Origin: Nonomuraea glycinis
GTDB taxonomy: Bacteria > Actinomycetota > Actinomycetes > Streptosporangiales > Streptosporangiaceae
NCBI RefSeq assembly: GCF_014646515.1
Contig: NZ_BMNK01000012.1
Location: 186,001-250,000, forward strand
DNA length: 64,000 bases
Direction of reading: 5' to 3'
In this document: one piece after another, positions 16,299 through 24,915 of the stretch
How the letters are laid out: the number at the start of each line of letters is the position of its first letter
Numbering within the stretch: position 1 is the stretch's first letter
Notes under the pieces: generated by a model
The model's input: the letters and a program-made list of their open reading frames with translations, nothing else
Told to the model about the DNA's origin: nothing
Database searches by the model: none
Translations under genes and position numbers: made by a program

Positions 16299-17581
16299 CG
16301 GGGGAGGAGATGCACGCCCTGGTGGCGCGGCTCTACCCGCTGTGCCGCTCCATCACCGGCGACGGTGTACGGCAGACGCTGGAGATCGTCGGCGAGCACC
16401 TGCCGCTGGACGTGCACGAGGTGCCGACGGGCACGCAGGTGCTGGACTGGACCGTGCCGAGGGAGTGGAACATCCGCGACGCCTACATCAAGGACCCCTC
16501 GGGGGCCAGGGTGGTGGACTTCCGGCGGTCCAACCTGCACGTCGTGGGCTACAGCGTGCCGGTGTCGGCCACGATGACGCTCGACGAGCTGCGCCCGCAC
16601 CTGCACACGCTGCCCGGCCAGCCGGACCTGGTGCCGTACCGGACGAGCTACTACGCCGAGACGTGGGGGTTCTGTCTCAGTCAGCGGGTGCTGGACGGGC
16701 TCGGCGCGGGCCCCTACGAGGTGGTGATCGACGCCACGCTCGCCGACGGGCACCTGACGTACGCCGAGCACGTGGTGCGCGGGCGGAGCGACGAGGAGGT
16801 GCTCATCTCCTGCCATGTGTGCCACCCGTCGCTGGCCAACGACAACCTCGCCGGGATCGCCGTGGCCACCGCGCTCGCCGCCCGCCTGGACTCGACCCGT
16901 CTGACCTACCGGTTCCTGTTCGCGCCCGGCACGATCGGGGCGGTCACCTGGCTGGCGCGCAACCGGGAACGCACCGGCCGGATCGTGGCCGGGCTCACGC
17001 TCGCCTGCGCCGGGGATCCGGGCGCCCTCACCTACAAGCGCAGCAGGCGCGGCGACGCCGGCATCGACAGGGTGATGGCGCACGTCCTGGCGGACCGGCC
17101 GCACACGATCGTGGACTTCTCGCCGTACGGCTACGACGAGCGGCAATATTGCTCGCCCGGCTTCGACCTGCCGGTCGGCAGCCTGACCAGGACTCCGTAC
17201 GCGGGCTACCCGGAGTATCACACCTCCGGCGACGACCCGGGCTTCGTCACCCCCGGGGCGCTGGCCGGCACGCTGGAGGCGCTGGGGGAGGCGGTGACCG
17301 TGCTGGAGCGCGACGGCCGCTACCAGAACCTCAGTCCGTACGGCGAGCCGCAGCTCGGCAGGCGCGGCCTGTACGGCTCCCTCGGCGGCCGCAGCGACAC
17401 CAAGCAGGCCCAGCTGGCGATGTTGTGGGTGCTGAACCAGTCCGACGGCGAGCACAGCCTGCTCGACGTCGCCGAACGGTCGGGGCTGCCCTTCGCGGCG
17501 GTGGCCGAGGCGGCCGCCGCGCTGGAGGGGGCGGGGCTGCTCAAAAGGGTGGGGAGCGCGGATGAACCTGCGGGTCGGTGA
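16295..17581 (+). CDS. DUF4910/DUF2172 aminopeptidase-like protein
   Basis: A 428-residue protein of the DUF4910 family (M28-like fold with an inserted PA-like domain), often encoded in surface-sugar and secondary-metabolite loci. It opens with ARLYPLCRSITGDGVR, contains DWTVPREWNIRDAYI, and carries the metal-site stretch SCHVCHPSLANDNLAG in the middle. The last ~70 residues form a winged-helix-like segment (LLDVAERSGLPFAAVAEAA). There is no signal peptide, so it acts in the cytosol. It overlaps the SDR by GTGA and the next gene by 20 nt. Its substrate here may be an amide of a sugar rather than a peptide (inference). Confidence 0.85.
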   Translation: MTGEEMHALVARLYPLCRSITGDGVRQTLEIVGEHLPLDVHEVPTGTQVLDWTVPREWNIRDAYIKDPSGARVVDFRRSNLHVVGYSVPVSATMTLDELRPHLHTLPGQPDLVPYRTSYYAETWGFCLSQRVLDGLGAGPYEVVIDATLADGHLTYAEHVVRGRSDEEVLISCHVCHPSLANDNLAGIAVATALAARLDSTRLTYRFLFAPGTIGAVTWLARNRERTGRIVAGLTLACAGDPGALTYKRSRRGDAGIDRVMAHVLADRPHTIVDFSPYGYDERQYCSPGFDLPVGSLTRTPYAGYPEYHTSGDDPGFVTPGALAGTLEALGEAVTVLERDGRYQNLSPYGEPQLGRRGLYGSLGGRSDTKQAQLAMLWVLNQSDGEHSLLDVAERSGLPFAAVAEAAAALEGAGLLKRVGSADEPAGR

Positions 17582-18557
17582 CCTGGTCGAAGTGCGCGGC
17601 GAGGAGGAGATCCTGGCCACGCTGGACGAGCGGGGAGAGCTGGAGAGCCTGCCGTTCATGCCGGAGATGCTGCGCTTCTGCGGCCGGCGGATGACCGTGC
17701 ACAAGGTGGCGCACAAGCTCTGCGACACGATCAGCCGCAGCGGCATGCGGCGCATGGAACGGGCCGTGCACCTGACCGGGGCACGCTGCGGCGGCGAGGC
17801 GCACGGCGGCTGTCAGACCGCGTGCTCGCTGTACTGGAAGGAGGCGTGGCTCAAGCGGGTGGACCCGGACACCCCCGAGCCGACCGCCGAGCCGGCCGCC
17901 GAGCCGGCTGCCGAGCCGATCCCGCAGCCGGCCCCCGAGCCGGAGCGCAGGCTGTTGCCGCTGCTTGAGGTCAACACCCGCAGCGGCGTCGACACCTACT
18001 CCTGCCAGGCCACCGAGCTGCTCAGGGCCGCCCCCGCCTGCCTGCCGTTCCGCGACGTCCGGCAGTACGTCACCGACGTGCGCACCGGCAACGCCGGGAC
18101 GCTCCAGGTGGCGCGTACGTTCCTGGTCGGGCTGTTCAACCGCTTCCAGGACCTGAGCAAGAAGGTGCTGCCGCGCCGGCTGTGGATCAGGAAGGGGCTG
18201 CGCTGGGGGTTCGTCGAGGGCCGGGCGGGCCGCATGACGCCCACCGCCGAACTCGGCCTGAAGCCCGGCGAGCTGGTCCGGATCAAGTCCAAGGACGAGA
18301 TCCTGGCCACGCTCAACGACGACCTGCTCAACCGAGGGCTGGGGTTCGAGGAGGAGATGGCCCGCTACTGCGGCCGGACGGCCCGGGTGCGGGCCCGGGT
18401 CGAGCGCTGCCTGGATGAGAAGACCGGCCTGCTGCTCAGCATGAAGAGCCCCTGCATCGTCCTCGACGACCTGGTCTGCGAGGGCGTCTACAACGCCAAC
18501 TGCCCGCGCGAGTTCGTGCCGTTCTGGCGGGAGATCTGGCTGGAGCGAGTCGAGTGA
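17562..18557 (+). CDS. Unrecognised protein with a duplicated Cys-rich domain
   Basis: A 331-residue protein that I cannot assign. Residues 1-100 and ~234-331 are clearly two copies of one ~100-residue domain: GDLVEVRGEEEILATLDE / GELVRIKSKDEILATLND, then EMLRFCGR / EMARYCGR, and ending YWKEAWLKRV / FWREIWLERV. Each copy has five cysteines (40, 54, 76, 84, 88 and 270, 283, 298, 306, 314), four of which align, suggesting a metal or Fe-S site. A Pro/Glu-rich linker (~104-130) and a middle domain with C148 and C160 join them. There is no signal peptide or membrane span. It overlaps the DUF4910 gene and the flippase gene (GTGA), so it is made with the tailoring enzymes. Confidence 0.8.
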   Translation: MNLRVGDLVEVRGEEEILATLDERGELESLPFMPEMLRFCGRRMTVHKVAHKLCDTISRSGMRRMERAVHLTGARCGGEAHGGCQTACSLYWKEAWLKRVDPDTPEPTAEPAAEPAAEPIPQPAPEPERRLLPLLEVNTRSGVDTYSCQATELLRAAPACLPFRDVRQYVTDVRTGNAGTLQVARTFLVGLFNRFQDLSKKVLPRRLWIRKGLRWGFVEGRAGRMTPTAELGLKPGELVRIKSKDEILATLNDDLLNRGLGFEEEMARYCGRTARVRARVERCLDEKTGLLLSMKSPCIVLDDLVCEGVYNANCPREFVPFWREIWLERVE

Positions 18558-20002
18558 GCGAAACCGGCGAGATCGAGCGCCAGGCCGGTCGGGGCCTGCG
18601 CTGGAGTCTGGTCGGCAACCTGGTGATGAAGGCGGGCTCGTTCGCGATGAGCCTGGTCCTGGCCCGGCTGCTGGTGCCCGAGGACTTCGGCGTCTTCGCG
18701 ATCGCGCTCGCCGTCAGCCAGTTCGTCATCCACATCAACGACGCCGGGGTGATCGCCTCCACCGTGCAGTGGCGCGGCAAGCTGGCCGAGGTGGCGCCGA
18801 CGGCCACGGTGGTGGCCGTCGCGTCCAGTTGCACGCTCTACGCCGTCTTCTGGGTGATCGCGCCGTTCTACGCGAGCATGGCCGGCAGCGAGGACGCCAC
18901 CTGGGTGATCCGGATCCTGATGGCCACCAACGTGATCTACGGCCTGACCGCCGTGCGCAGCGCCGCGCTGATGCGCGGGTTCGAGCAGGACAAGCTGGCC
19001 TGGGCCAACCTCGCCGGGTTCGCGGCCAACGCCTCGATCTCCATCAGCCTGGCCGCGAGCGGCGCCGGCGCCTACAGCTTCGCCTGGGGGCAGCTCGGCG
19101 GGGCCGCGCTCACCGGCGTGCTGGTGGTCGCGCTCGCCCGGGTGCGGTTCACGGTGGGCTTCGACCGCGCGCTCGCCGCCCGGCTGCTCCGCTTCGGGCT
19201 GCCGCTCTGCGTCGGGTTCGGGGTCGAGGGGCTGCTGCTCAACGTCGACATCGTGCTCGTCGGGGACGTGCTCGGGCCCGAGCGGCTCGGCCTCTACCTG
19301 CTCGCGTTCAACATCGCCGGCTGGGTGCCCGGGATCATCGGCACCGCCATCCGCTATGTCGCGCTGCCGAGCTTCGCCCGGCTGGCCGAGGAGGGCCCCG
19401 CCGCCATCGAGGCGGGCGTGCGGCGCGCGGTCCCGCTGCTGGGCTCCATCGTGCTGCCGATCGCGGTGCTCATGGGCACGCTCGCGCCCGCGCTGGTGGG
19501 ATTCCTGTACGAGCCGCACTGGCTGCCGGCGGCCCAGGTGCTGCGGTTCCTGGCCGTGGTGATGGCCGTGCGGATGCTGAACATCCTGATCACCGACATC
19601 CTGGCCGCGCTCGGTCACACGAGGGCGACGATGTGGGTGAACCTGTGCTGGGCGGTCGCGCTGGTCCCCGCCCTGCTCGTCGGGGCACGCCACGGCGGCA
19701 TCCAGGGGGCGGCCCTCGCGCACGCCGTGATCGCGCTGGTGCTGGCGCTGCCGATGCTGAGCCTGGCACTGCGCCGGGCCGGCGTGCCGCCCCGGCTGTT
19801 CGCGGCCGGACTGGCCCGGCCGGTCCTGGGCGCCGCCGTCGCGGGCGTCACCATGGCGGGCCTGGCCACGGTGACCGACCAGCCGTTCGGGCAACTGTGC
19901 GTCGCCGGCGGCGGTGGGCTGCTGGTGTTCGCGCTGATCGCCGTGCCGCGTGCCGTACTCATGCGACTCCTACGTCAAGGGAGAGCCCATGCCCGACTCT
20001 GA
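18554..20002 (+). CDS. Wzx-type lipid-linked oligosaccharide flippase
   Basis: A 482-residue membrane protein of the MOP (Wzx/RfbX, polysaccharide_synt) superfamily with 12-14 hydrophobic helices. The N-terminal GRGLRWSLVGNLVMKAGSF and the LARLLVPEDFGVFAIALAV segment are characteristic. It would flip the polyprenyl-linked repeat unit to the outer face of the membrane for polymerisation. It starts inside the stop of the previous gene (GTGA) and overlaps the glycosyltransferase by 14 nt, so it is in the same operon as the sugar-tailoring genes. Confidence 0.9.
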   Translation: MSETGEIERQAGRGLRWSLVGNLVMKAGSFAMSLVLARLLVPEDFGVFAIALAVSQFVIHINDAGVIASTVQWRGKLAEVAPTATVVAVASSCTLYAVFWVIAPFYASMAGSEDATWVIRILMATNVIYGLTAVRSAALMRGFEQDKLAWANLAGFAANASISISLAASGAGAYSFAWGQLGGAALTGVLVVALARVRFTVGFDRALAARLLRFGLPLCVGFGVEGLLLNVDIVLVGDVLGPERLGLYLLAFNIAGWVPGIIGTAIRYVALPSFARLAEEGPAAIEAGVRRAVPLLGSIVLPIAVLMGTLAPALVGFLYEPHWLPAAQVLRFLAVVMAVRMLNILITDILAALGHTRATMWVNLCWAVALVPALLVGARHGGIQGAALAHAVIALVLALPMLSLALRRAGVPPRLFAAGLARPVLGAAVAGVTMAGLATVTDQPFGQLCVAGGGGLLVFALIAVPRAVLMRLLRQGRAHARL

Positions 20003-20864
20003 CCTCGTCTCGGTCGCTCTGCCGGTGCGTGACGGCGCGGAGCGGCTGGCGGGCGTGATCCGGTCCGTCCTGGCCCAGGACCATCCCCACCTGGAGCTGG
20101 TCATCTCCGACAACGCCTCCACCGACCGCACCGAGGAGCTCTGCCGGGACCTGGCGGCGAGCGAGCCGAGGATCGTCTACCACCGGCACCCGGAGAACAT
20201 CGGGCTGCTCGGCAACTTCCGGCACGCGGCCCAGATCTCGCGCGGCGCCTTCGTCCGCTGGATCGGCGACGACGACCGGCTCGACCCGGCCTGCGTCTCC
20301 CGCGCCCTGGCCGAGTTCGCCAGGGACGAGCGGCTCATCCTCGTCACCACCGGGGTCGCCTACACCGGGCCCGACGGGGTGGCCAGGAGCGCCGCCTACG
20401 ACGGCACCGGGCTGGACGCGGACGATCCGGTGACGCGCTTCGCCGAGATGCTCAGGCTGCTCAACGAGAGCCACCTGACGATCGACCCGCTCTACGGGCT
20501 GCTGCGGCGCGGGCCCGCGACCGGGATCCCCCGGCGCAACATGCTGCGCGAGGACGAGGTGTTCGCGGCCAAGCTCGCGCTCGCCGGGCCGTGGGCGCAC
20601 GTGCCGGAGGTGCTCGCGCACCGCAACTGGCGGCTGGAGCGCATCTCCGGCGTGGCCCGGCGGCTCGGCGTGCCCTCCTGGCAGTCGCGCCTGGCCAACA
20701 CCCTGCAGTGCCGTGAGCTGCTGACCTGGGTGCGGAACGCGGAGCTCACCGACGACCAGCGTCGCCGGGCGCGGGCGGAGGTGCTGAAGATGTACGCCAG
20801 ACGGCAGCGGCGCACCGTGGCGCATCGCAGCCGCAAGCTCCTGTCCATGGTCCGCCTGCTGTAA
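19989..20864 (+). CDS. Glycosyltransferase family 2
   Basis: A 291-residue cytosolic GT-A glycosyltransferase. The N-terminus reads SVALPVRDGAERLAGVIRSV, then ELVISDNASTDRTEELC (nucleotide-binding Asp region) and VRWIGDDDRLDPACV, where the DDD is the metal-binding DxD equivalent. An inverting transfer onto the lipid-linked repeat unit is expected; donor and acceptor are unknown. The start ATG 19989 has AAGGGAGA upstream and lies inside the end of the flippase gene. It ends the first co-directional operon run. Confidence 0.88.
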   Translation: MPDSDLVSVALPVRDGAERLAGVIRSVLAQDHPHLELVISDNASTDRTEELCRDLAASEPRIVYHRHPENIGLLGNFRHAAQISRGAFVRWIGDDDRLDPACVSRALAEFARDERLILVTTGVAYTGPDGVARSAAYDGTGLDADDPVTRFAEMLRLLNESHLTIDPLYGLLRRGPATGIPRRNMLREDEVFAAKLALAGPWAHVPEVLAHRNWRLERISGVARRLGVPSWQSRLANTLQCRELLTWVRNAELTDDQRRRARAEVLKMYARRQRRTVAHRSRKLLSMVRLL

Positions 20865-20935
20865 CAGGCCAGATGATCAGTGCGATTACCCCTTTGTACC
20901 GATTTCACGCTGTTACCTGACGGGGGCGGAGAATA

Positions 20936-21841
20936 GTGGGTTTCTGGAGGACCGTCCTCGGTCTGGCCAGGAAGAAGTTCGTCGGGCCGCCCGTCCTGGT
21001 GGCGGCGATCGTGCTCGCCCTGGCCGCGTTCTTCCTGGTGCCCAGCCGGTACGTGTCCACCGCGTCGCTGGTGCTCACCGTGCCCGCGTCCGGCGGGACG
21101 CTGGAGACCGAGCCCCGGCAGCGGCCTGGCCTGACCAACCCGCTGCTGCAGTTCAACGACGCGCTGCGGACCACGGCGGGCATCCTCATCCTGGCCACGA
21201 ACACGCCCGAGGTCGCCGCCGAGATCGGGGTGACCGAGGACGGGCCCACCAGCCTGGTCATCAACGACGGCCGTACCAACCCGGACCTGCTCGGCATCAG
21301 CACCAACGGGCCGTTCGTGTACATCGAGGTGGAGAGCACCTCGCCGCAGGCGGTCCGGGAGACGATGCGCCGGGCGCAGCTGCGCGTCAAGCAGGAGCTG
21401 GCCAAGCGGCAGGTGGCGCTGAGCGCCCCGATCAGCACGCACATCGGGGTTCTCGACGTGATGCCCCCCTCCATCCCCAAGCAGCTCATCCAGGACCGGC
21501 TCGTGGCCGGGGTCGCGGGCGGCCTGCTCGGCGTGGTGGGCGGCCTCGCCGTCGCCTACCTCGTCGTACGCCTACGCCGCGCCCGGGTCGAGACCCCGGC
21601 CGAAGCAGGCGCGCCTCCGGAGGCCGGCGGCGGCGACGGCGTGCGCGAAGCCGAGGCCGGGAACGGTGTGAGCGAAGCCGGGAACGGCACCCGCCCGGCC
21701 GCGTCCCCCGTCTTCCCGATGACCGTGGCCGAGTTGGACGCCGTTCAGGACGAGGGCGACGGTTCGGTGCGGGCCGTGGACGACACCGGGCCGATCGAGG
21801 TCGTCGTGCCGCGTGAGGATCAGCTCGACTCGGCCACCTGA
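20936..21841 (+). CDS. Wzz-like chain-length determinant protein, copy 1
   Basis: A 301-residue protein with an N-terminal helix (~16-36), an extracytoplasmic middle domain and a second helix (~190-212) followed by a cytosolic tail, the Wzz/polysaccharide co-polymerase layout. The tail is rich in Glu, Gly and Ala with short repeats (EAGNG) and holds no Walker motifs, so it is not a BY-kinase. GTG 20936 has GGAG at good spacing. It is homologous to the protein at 22825-23541 (both begin xFWxTxL and share VxTxPTSGG and P-x-x-x-x-NPLLxF patterns). Its end overlaps the convergent DUF6492 gene by 22 nt. Confidence 0.82.
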   Translation: MGFWRTVLGLARKKFVGPPVLVAAIVLALAAFFLVPSRYVSTASLVLTVPASGGTLETEPRQRPGLTNPLLQFNDALRTTAGILILATNTPEVAAEIGVTEDGPTSLVINDGRTNPDLLGISTNGPFVYIEVESTSPQAVRETMRRAQLRVKQELAKRQVALSAPISTHIGVLDVMPPSIPKQLIQDRLVAGVAGGLLGVVGGLAVAYLVVRLRRARVETPAEAGAPPEAGGGDGVREAEAGNGVSEAGNGTRPAASPVFPMTVAELDAVQDEGDGSVRAVDDTGPIEVVVPREDQLDSAT

Positions 21842-22692
21842 GCGCAGCGCCGGATCGCCGCCAGCCTCGCGTCCATCGGCGTGTTCGACTTGGCCGAGAT
21901 CATCATGCCGACCGCGTCCGGCGGCAGCCGGTCGGCGAAGGCCACGGCCGTCGCCTCGTCCCACGGCTCGTGGTTGTAGCTCAGGTGGCAGATCGTGGTG
22001 TTGACCGGCGGCGACGCCTTCAGCACCTCGTCGACGAACACGCCGTACAGGATGAACTCCGAGATGTGCAGCCGCGCGTTGAAGGCGTCCATCCAGTCGC
22101 GCCCGGTGACCTCGCTGATCCGCTGCCGCATGGCCAGCACGATCGCGGGGTCCCAGAAGGTCAGCGCCGTCACGTAGTCGGGCAGCGGGAGCGGCGGCGC
22201 GGGCGGCAGTCCGAGCAGCTCGCGGGCGACCCGGTGCCACAGCACGTGCCGCCCCATGTCGGCGGTGACGCCGTCGTCCACCCGGTGCAGGCTGAGCCGC
22301 CCGTCCACGGTGAAGGACGCCGCGCTGGTGGGCCGTACCAGCACCGCGTCGGAGTCCACGACGAGCATGGTGTCGGCGTCGACCAGGTCCGCGGCGGCGA
22401 TCTTGACCGTCTGCTGGAGGACCCAGCCGCGCACGGGCGGCCAGGGGCGGCGGTAGTCGACGTGCACATCGGTGCCGGGCACGCGCACATATCTGCTGGG
22501 CATCAGCTTCGAGCGGTCCCACACCCGGCAGCGCGGTCCCTCGTAGCGGGCGAACAGCTCCCGGTCGGACGGCGACACGAAGACGTGGTGGACGGTGTTC
22601 GGCGAGGTGTGCTCCAGGACGGAACGATGCAGCAGAGCGAACAGCTCGGCGTCCTGCGCGTACGTGGGGGTGACTACCGCCAGTTCGCTCAT
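21820..22692 (-). CDS. DUF6492 family protein, glycosyltransferase-like
   Basis: A 290-residue protein with a GT-A-like layout: SELAVVTPTYAQDAELFALL at the N-terminus, a central TMLVVDSDAVLVRP segment in which DSD is a DxD-type metal site, and a C-terminal HLSYNHEPWDEA stretch. DUF6492 members occur in surface-sugar loci and are presumed sugar transferases. ATG 22692 has GGAG nine bases upstream; a longer in-frame start (22776) would run into the promoter gap. It is encoded opposite to both Wzz-like genes, sitting between them. Confidence 0.75.
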   Translation of the reverse strand: MSELAVVTPTYAQDAELFALLHRSVLEHTSPNTVHHVFVSPSDRELFARYEGPRCRVWDRSKLMPSRYVRVPGTDVHVDYRRPWPPVRGWVLQQTVKIAAADLVDADTMLVVDSDAVLVRPTSAASFTVDGRLSLHRVDDGVTADMGRHVLWHRVARELLGLPPAPPLPLPDYVTALTFWDPAIVLAMRQRISEVTGRDWMDAFNARLHISEFILYGVFVDEVLKASPPVNTTICHLSYNHEPWDEATAVAFADRLPPDAVGMMISAKSNTPMDARLAAIRRCAQVAESS

Positions 22693-22750
22693 ATAAGGAA
22701 ATCTCCAGACGCAGCCCTCAATAAGTCCATATCGCGTTATTAGGGATGGT

Positions 22751-22769
22751 GTTACAGCGTTTGTGTAAC
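22751..22769. promoter_or_regulatory. GTTACA/TGTAAC inverted repeat in the divergent promoter gap
   Basis: GTTACA (22751-22756) and TGTAAC (22764-22769) form a dyad in the 132-bp gap between the DUF6492 gene and the second Wzz-like gene. The gap also has an AT-rich patch around 22720-22745. A GTAACAG / CTGTTAC pair also flanks the gap before the first Wzz-like gene (about 20862-20916), so the two may share a regulator. This is inference. Confidence 0.35.
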
Positions 22770-22824
22770 GCGCCACGGGGGTTCGCCCGACAACTAGGGG
22801 GCGGCAGTCGCAGGGGGAGGGCGC

Positions 22825-23541
22825 GTGGATTTCTGGGGGACGATCCTTGTCCTGGTCCGGCGGTGGTACGTCGCGCTACCGGCCTTCCTGCTGGCCGTCG
22901 GCGGCGCCTACGTCGCCTACAGCACGATCCCCACGACCTACACGACCACCGCCGTCCTCCTGCTGACCGCGCCCACCAGCGGCGGCGTCGTCCCGGCGGA
23001 CCCCGGCCGGCCCATCGCCCGGGTCAATCCGCTGCTGAACTTCGACCACGGGCTCGACGTGGCCGCCTCGATGCTGATCAGCGCCATGAGCACGCCGGAC
23101 ATGGTCGCCGAGCTGGGCACCGCAGAGGGCGATACCAAGTATTCGGTCACCAACGGCACCAACAACCTGGAGTCACTGGCGACCGGCCCGCTGGTGTTCG
23201 TCGAGGGGGAGAGCCGCAGCCCGGAGGCGGCCACGGCCATCACGCTGAAGGTCGTCGAGCGGGTCGGGCGGGAGCTGGACCTGCGCCAGCGGCAGGTGCA
23301 GGCGCCGCGCGAGACGTACATCACGATGAGCGCGGCCGTGCCGCCCACCACACCGGTGGCGCAGCAGGGCAGAAAACTCCGCTCCGCCGCCGCCGCGCTC
23401 GGCCTGGGCGTCATCGCCGCGCTGTGCGCCTCCTTCGCCGCCGAAAGCCTCCCCCGCCCGGTACGATCCCGCCGCCCACCACCCGCCCTCGCCACCACCG
23501 AGAAGCCGGCCGAGAAAGCGGCTGAGAAGGCGGAGGCGTAG
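22825..23541 (+). CDS. Wzz-like chain-length determinant protein, copy 2
   Basis: A 238-residue co-polymerase-like protein: a membrane helix at ~16-34 (LPAFLLAVGGAYVAYSTI), an extracytoplasmic domain, a second helix at ~187-205 (AAAALGLGVIAALCASFAA) and a short tail rich in Glu/Ala/Lys. It has no kinase domain. It is related to the protein at 20936-21841. GTG 22825 is preceded by GGGGGAGGG. The polymerase gene follows after 3 nt, consistent with Wzz controlling Wzy chain length. Confidence 0.82.
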   Translation: MDFWGTILVLVRRWYVALPAFLLAVGGAYVAYSTIPTTYTTTAVLLLTAPTSGGVVPADPGRPIARVNPLLNFDHGLDVAASMLISAMSTPDMVAELGTAEGDTKYSVTNGTNNLESLATGPLVFVEGESRSPEAATAITLKVVERVGRELDLRQRQVQAPRETYITMSAAVPPTTPVAQQGRKLRSAAAALGLGVIAALCASFAAESLPRPVRSRRPPPALATTEKPAEKAAEKAEA

Positions 23542-23544
23542 GCG

Positions 23545-24915
23545 GTGGTCGTGCGGCTTGCAGGTGCGCCGGCGGCTGTGGGGCGGGCGGATGGGGCGAC
23601 GGTGGCGGCGGTGTTCGCGGTGGCGTTGCTGATCGTGCCCGCCCGGCTGGTGCTGAAGCTGCTGCCGCTCTCCCTCACCCCCGCGAACCTGGTGAGCCTG
23701 GCCGCGGCCCTGCTGTGGCTCTGCGCGCAGCTCACCCTCACCCTGGGCGCTGCCAAGGGCGCCAATCCGGTACGGACGGCGCTGTTCGCCTACTTCACCG
23801 CCATGGTCGCCACCTTCGGCTTCTCCACCTGGGGCTACCTGGACTCCGACGAGCTCAACCTGTCCGACCACGCCTTCGTTCTGGTGGTGGCGTCCGTGGG
23901 GATCGCCCTCACCGTCTGCGACGGCGCGCGCGGGCACCGGCGGCTGGACTTCCTGCTCAAGACGCTGGTGATCGGCGGGGCGGTCGTCTCGGTGATCGGC
24001 GCGCTGCAGTTCCTGCTCTCGGTGGACGTGACCAGGTTCCTGGAGCTGCCGATCCTGCGCTACTCCGGCGAGGGCGACTCCTTCGTGCTGGAACGGGCGG
24101 ATCTGCGCCGGGTGGCCGCCACCACCGGCCATCCCATCGAGTTCGGCGTGACCTGCGCGATGCTGCTCCCGCTGGCCGTGCACTTCGCCACAAAGGCGCG
24201 GCTGCGCGGCGAGCCCGCGCTGCGCTGGTGGGCGTGCACGCTGCTCATCGGGCTCGGCCTGATGTTCTCGGTGTCGCGCTCGGCGATGCTGAGTCTGCTC
24301 GCCGTCGGCGTGGTGCTGCTGGCCGGCTGGTCCGGCCGGCAGCGGCTGCGGGCGCTGCTGGTGGCCGCCGGGTTCCTGGTGCTCGTCCGGCTGACCGTGC
24401 CGGGGCTGCTGGGCGCCATCGCCGGGCTGTTCACGAACCTGTCCAACGACGAGAGCATCCAGTACAGGACGCACGACTACGCCGTCGCCGCGCAGGAGAT
24501 CGGCGGGCACTTCTGGCTCGGCCGGGGGCTCGGCACCTGGTACGCCCCTAAGCACCAGATCTTCGACAACCAGTACATCCTGTCCATGGTGGAGACCGGG
24601 CTGATCGGCACCCTGGCCTACACGGCGCTGTTCGTGGTCGCCTTCTACGCGGCGCTCAGAGCCAGGCACCTGACCGCCGAGCCGGGCGCCCGCGATCTCG
24701 GGCTGACCCTCGCGGCGTGCCTGGTCGTGCCGTTGGTCGGGTCGTTCACCTTCGACCTGCTGTCGTTCGCGACGGTGACGGGGCTGTCGTTCCTGCTGAT
24801 CGGGGCCGCCGGCGCGCTGCTACGCGCCGTACGGGCGGATCGGCGTGGCGGGCCGGCGGCCGATCAGCTCGCGCCCTCGCAGGGCAGCGGGCCGACGATC
24901 GAGGTGACCCGATAG
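23545..24915 (+). CDS. Wzy-like O-antigen/exopolysaccharide polymerase
   Basis: A 456-residue polytopic protein with about 11-12 hydrophobic helices and the O-antigen ligase/polymerase (Wzy_C) signature region: a large periplasmic-type loop with TNLSNDESIQYRTHDYAVA and GGHFWLGRGLGTWY, then FDNQYILSMVETGLIGTLAY. It would polymerise flipped repeat units outside the membrane. GTG 23545 lies 3 nt after the Wzz-like stop. Its 3' end overlaps the convergent beta-helix gene by 52 nt. Ligase activity is the alternative, but a polymerase fits the Wzx/Wzz context better. Confidence 0.85.
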   Translation: MVVRLAGAPAAVGRADGATVAAVFAVALLIVPARLVLKLLPLSLTPANLVSLAAALLWLCAQLTLTLGAAKGANPVRTALFAYFTAMVATFGFSTWGYLDSDELNLSDHAFVLVVASVGIALTVCDGARGHRRLDFLLKTLVIGGAVVSVIGALQFLLSVDVTRFLELPILRYSGEGDSFVLERADLRRVAATTGHPIEFGVTCAMLLPLAVHFATKARLRGEPALRWWACTLLIGLGLMFSVSRSAMLSLLAVGVVLLAGWSGRQRLRALLVAAGFLVLVRLTVPGLLGAIAGLFTNLSNDESIQYRTHDYAVAAQEIGGHFWLGRGLGTWYAPKHQIFDNQYILSMVETGLIGTLAYTALFVVAFYAALRARHLTAEPGARDLGLTLAACLVVPLVGSFTFDLLSFATVTGLSFLLIGAAGALLRAVRADRRGGPAADQLAPSQGSGPTIEVTR

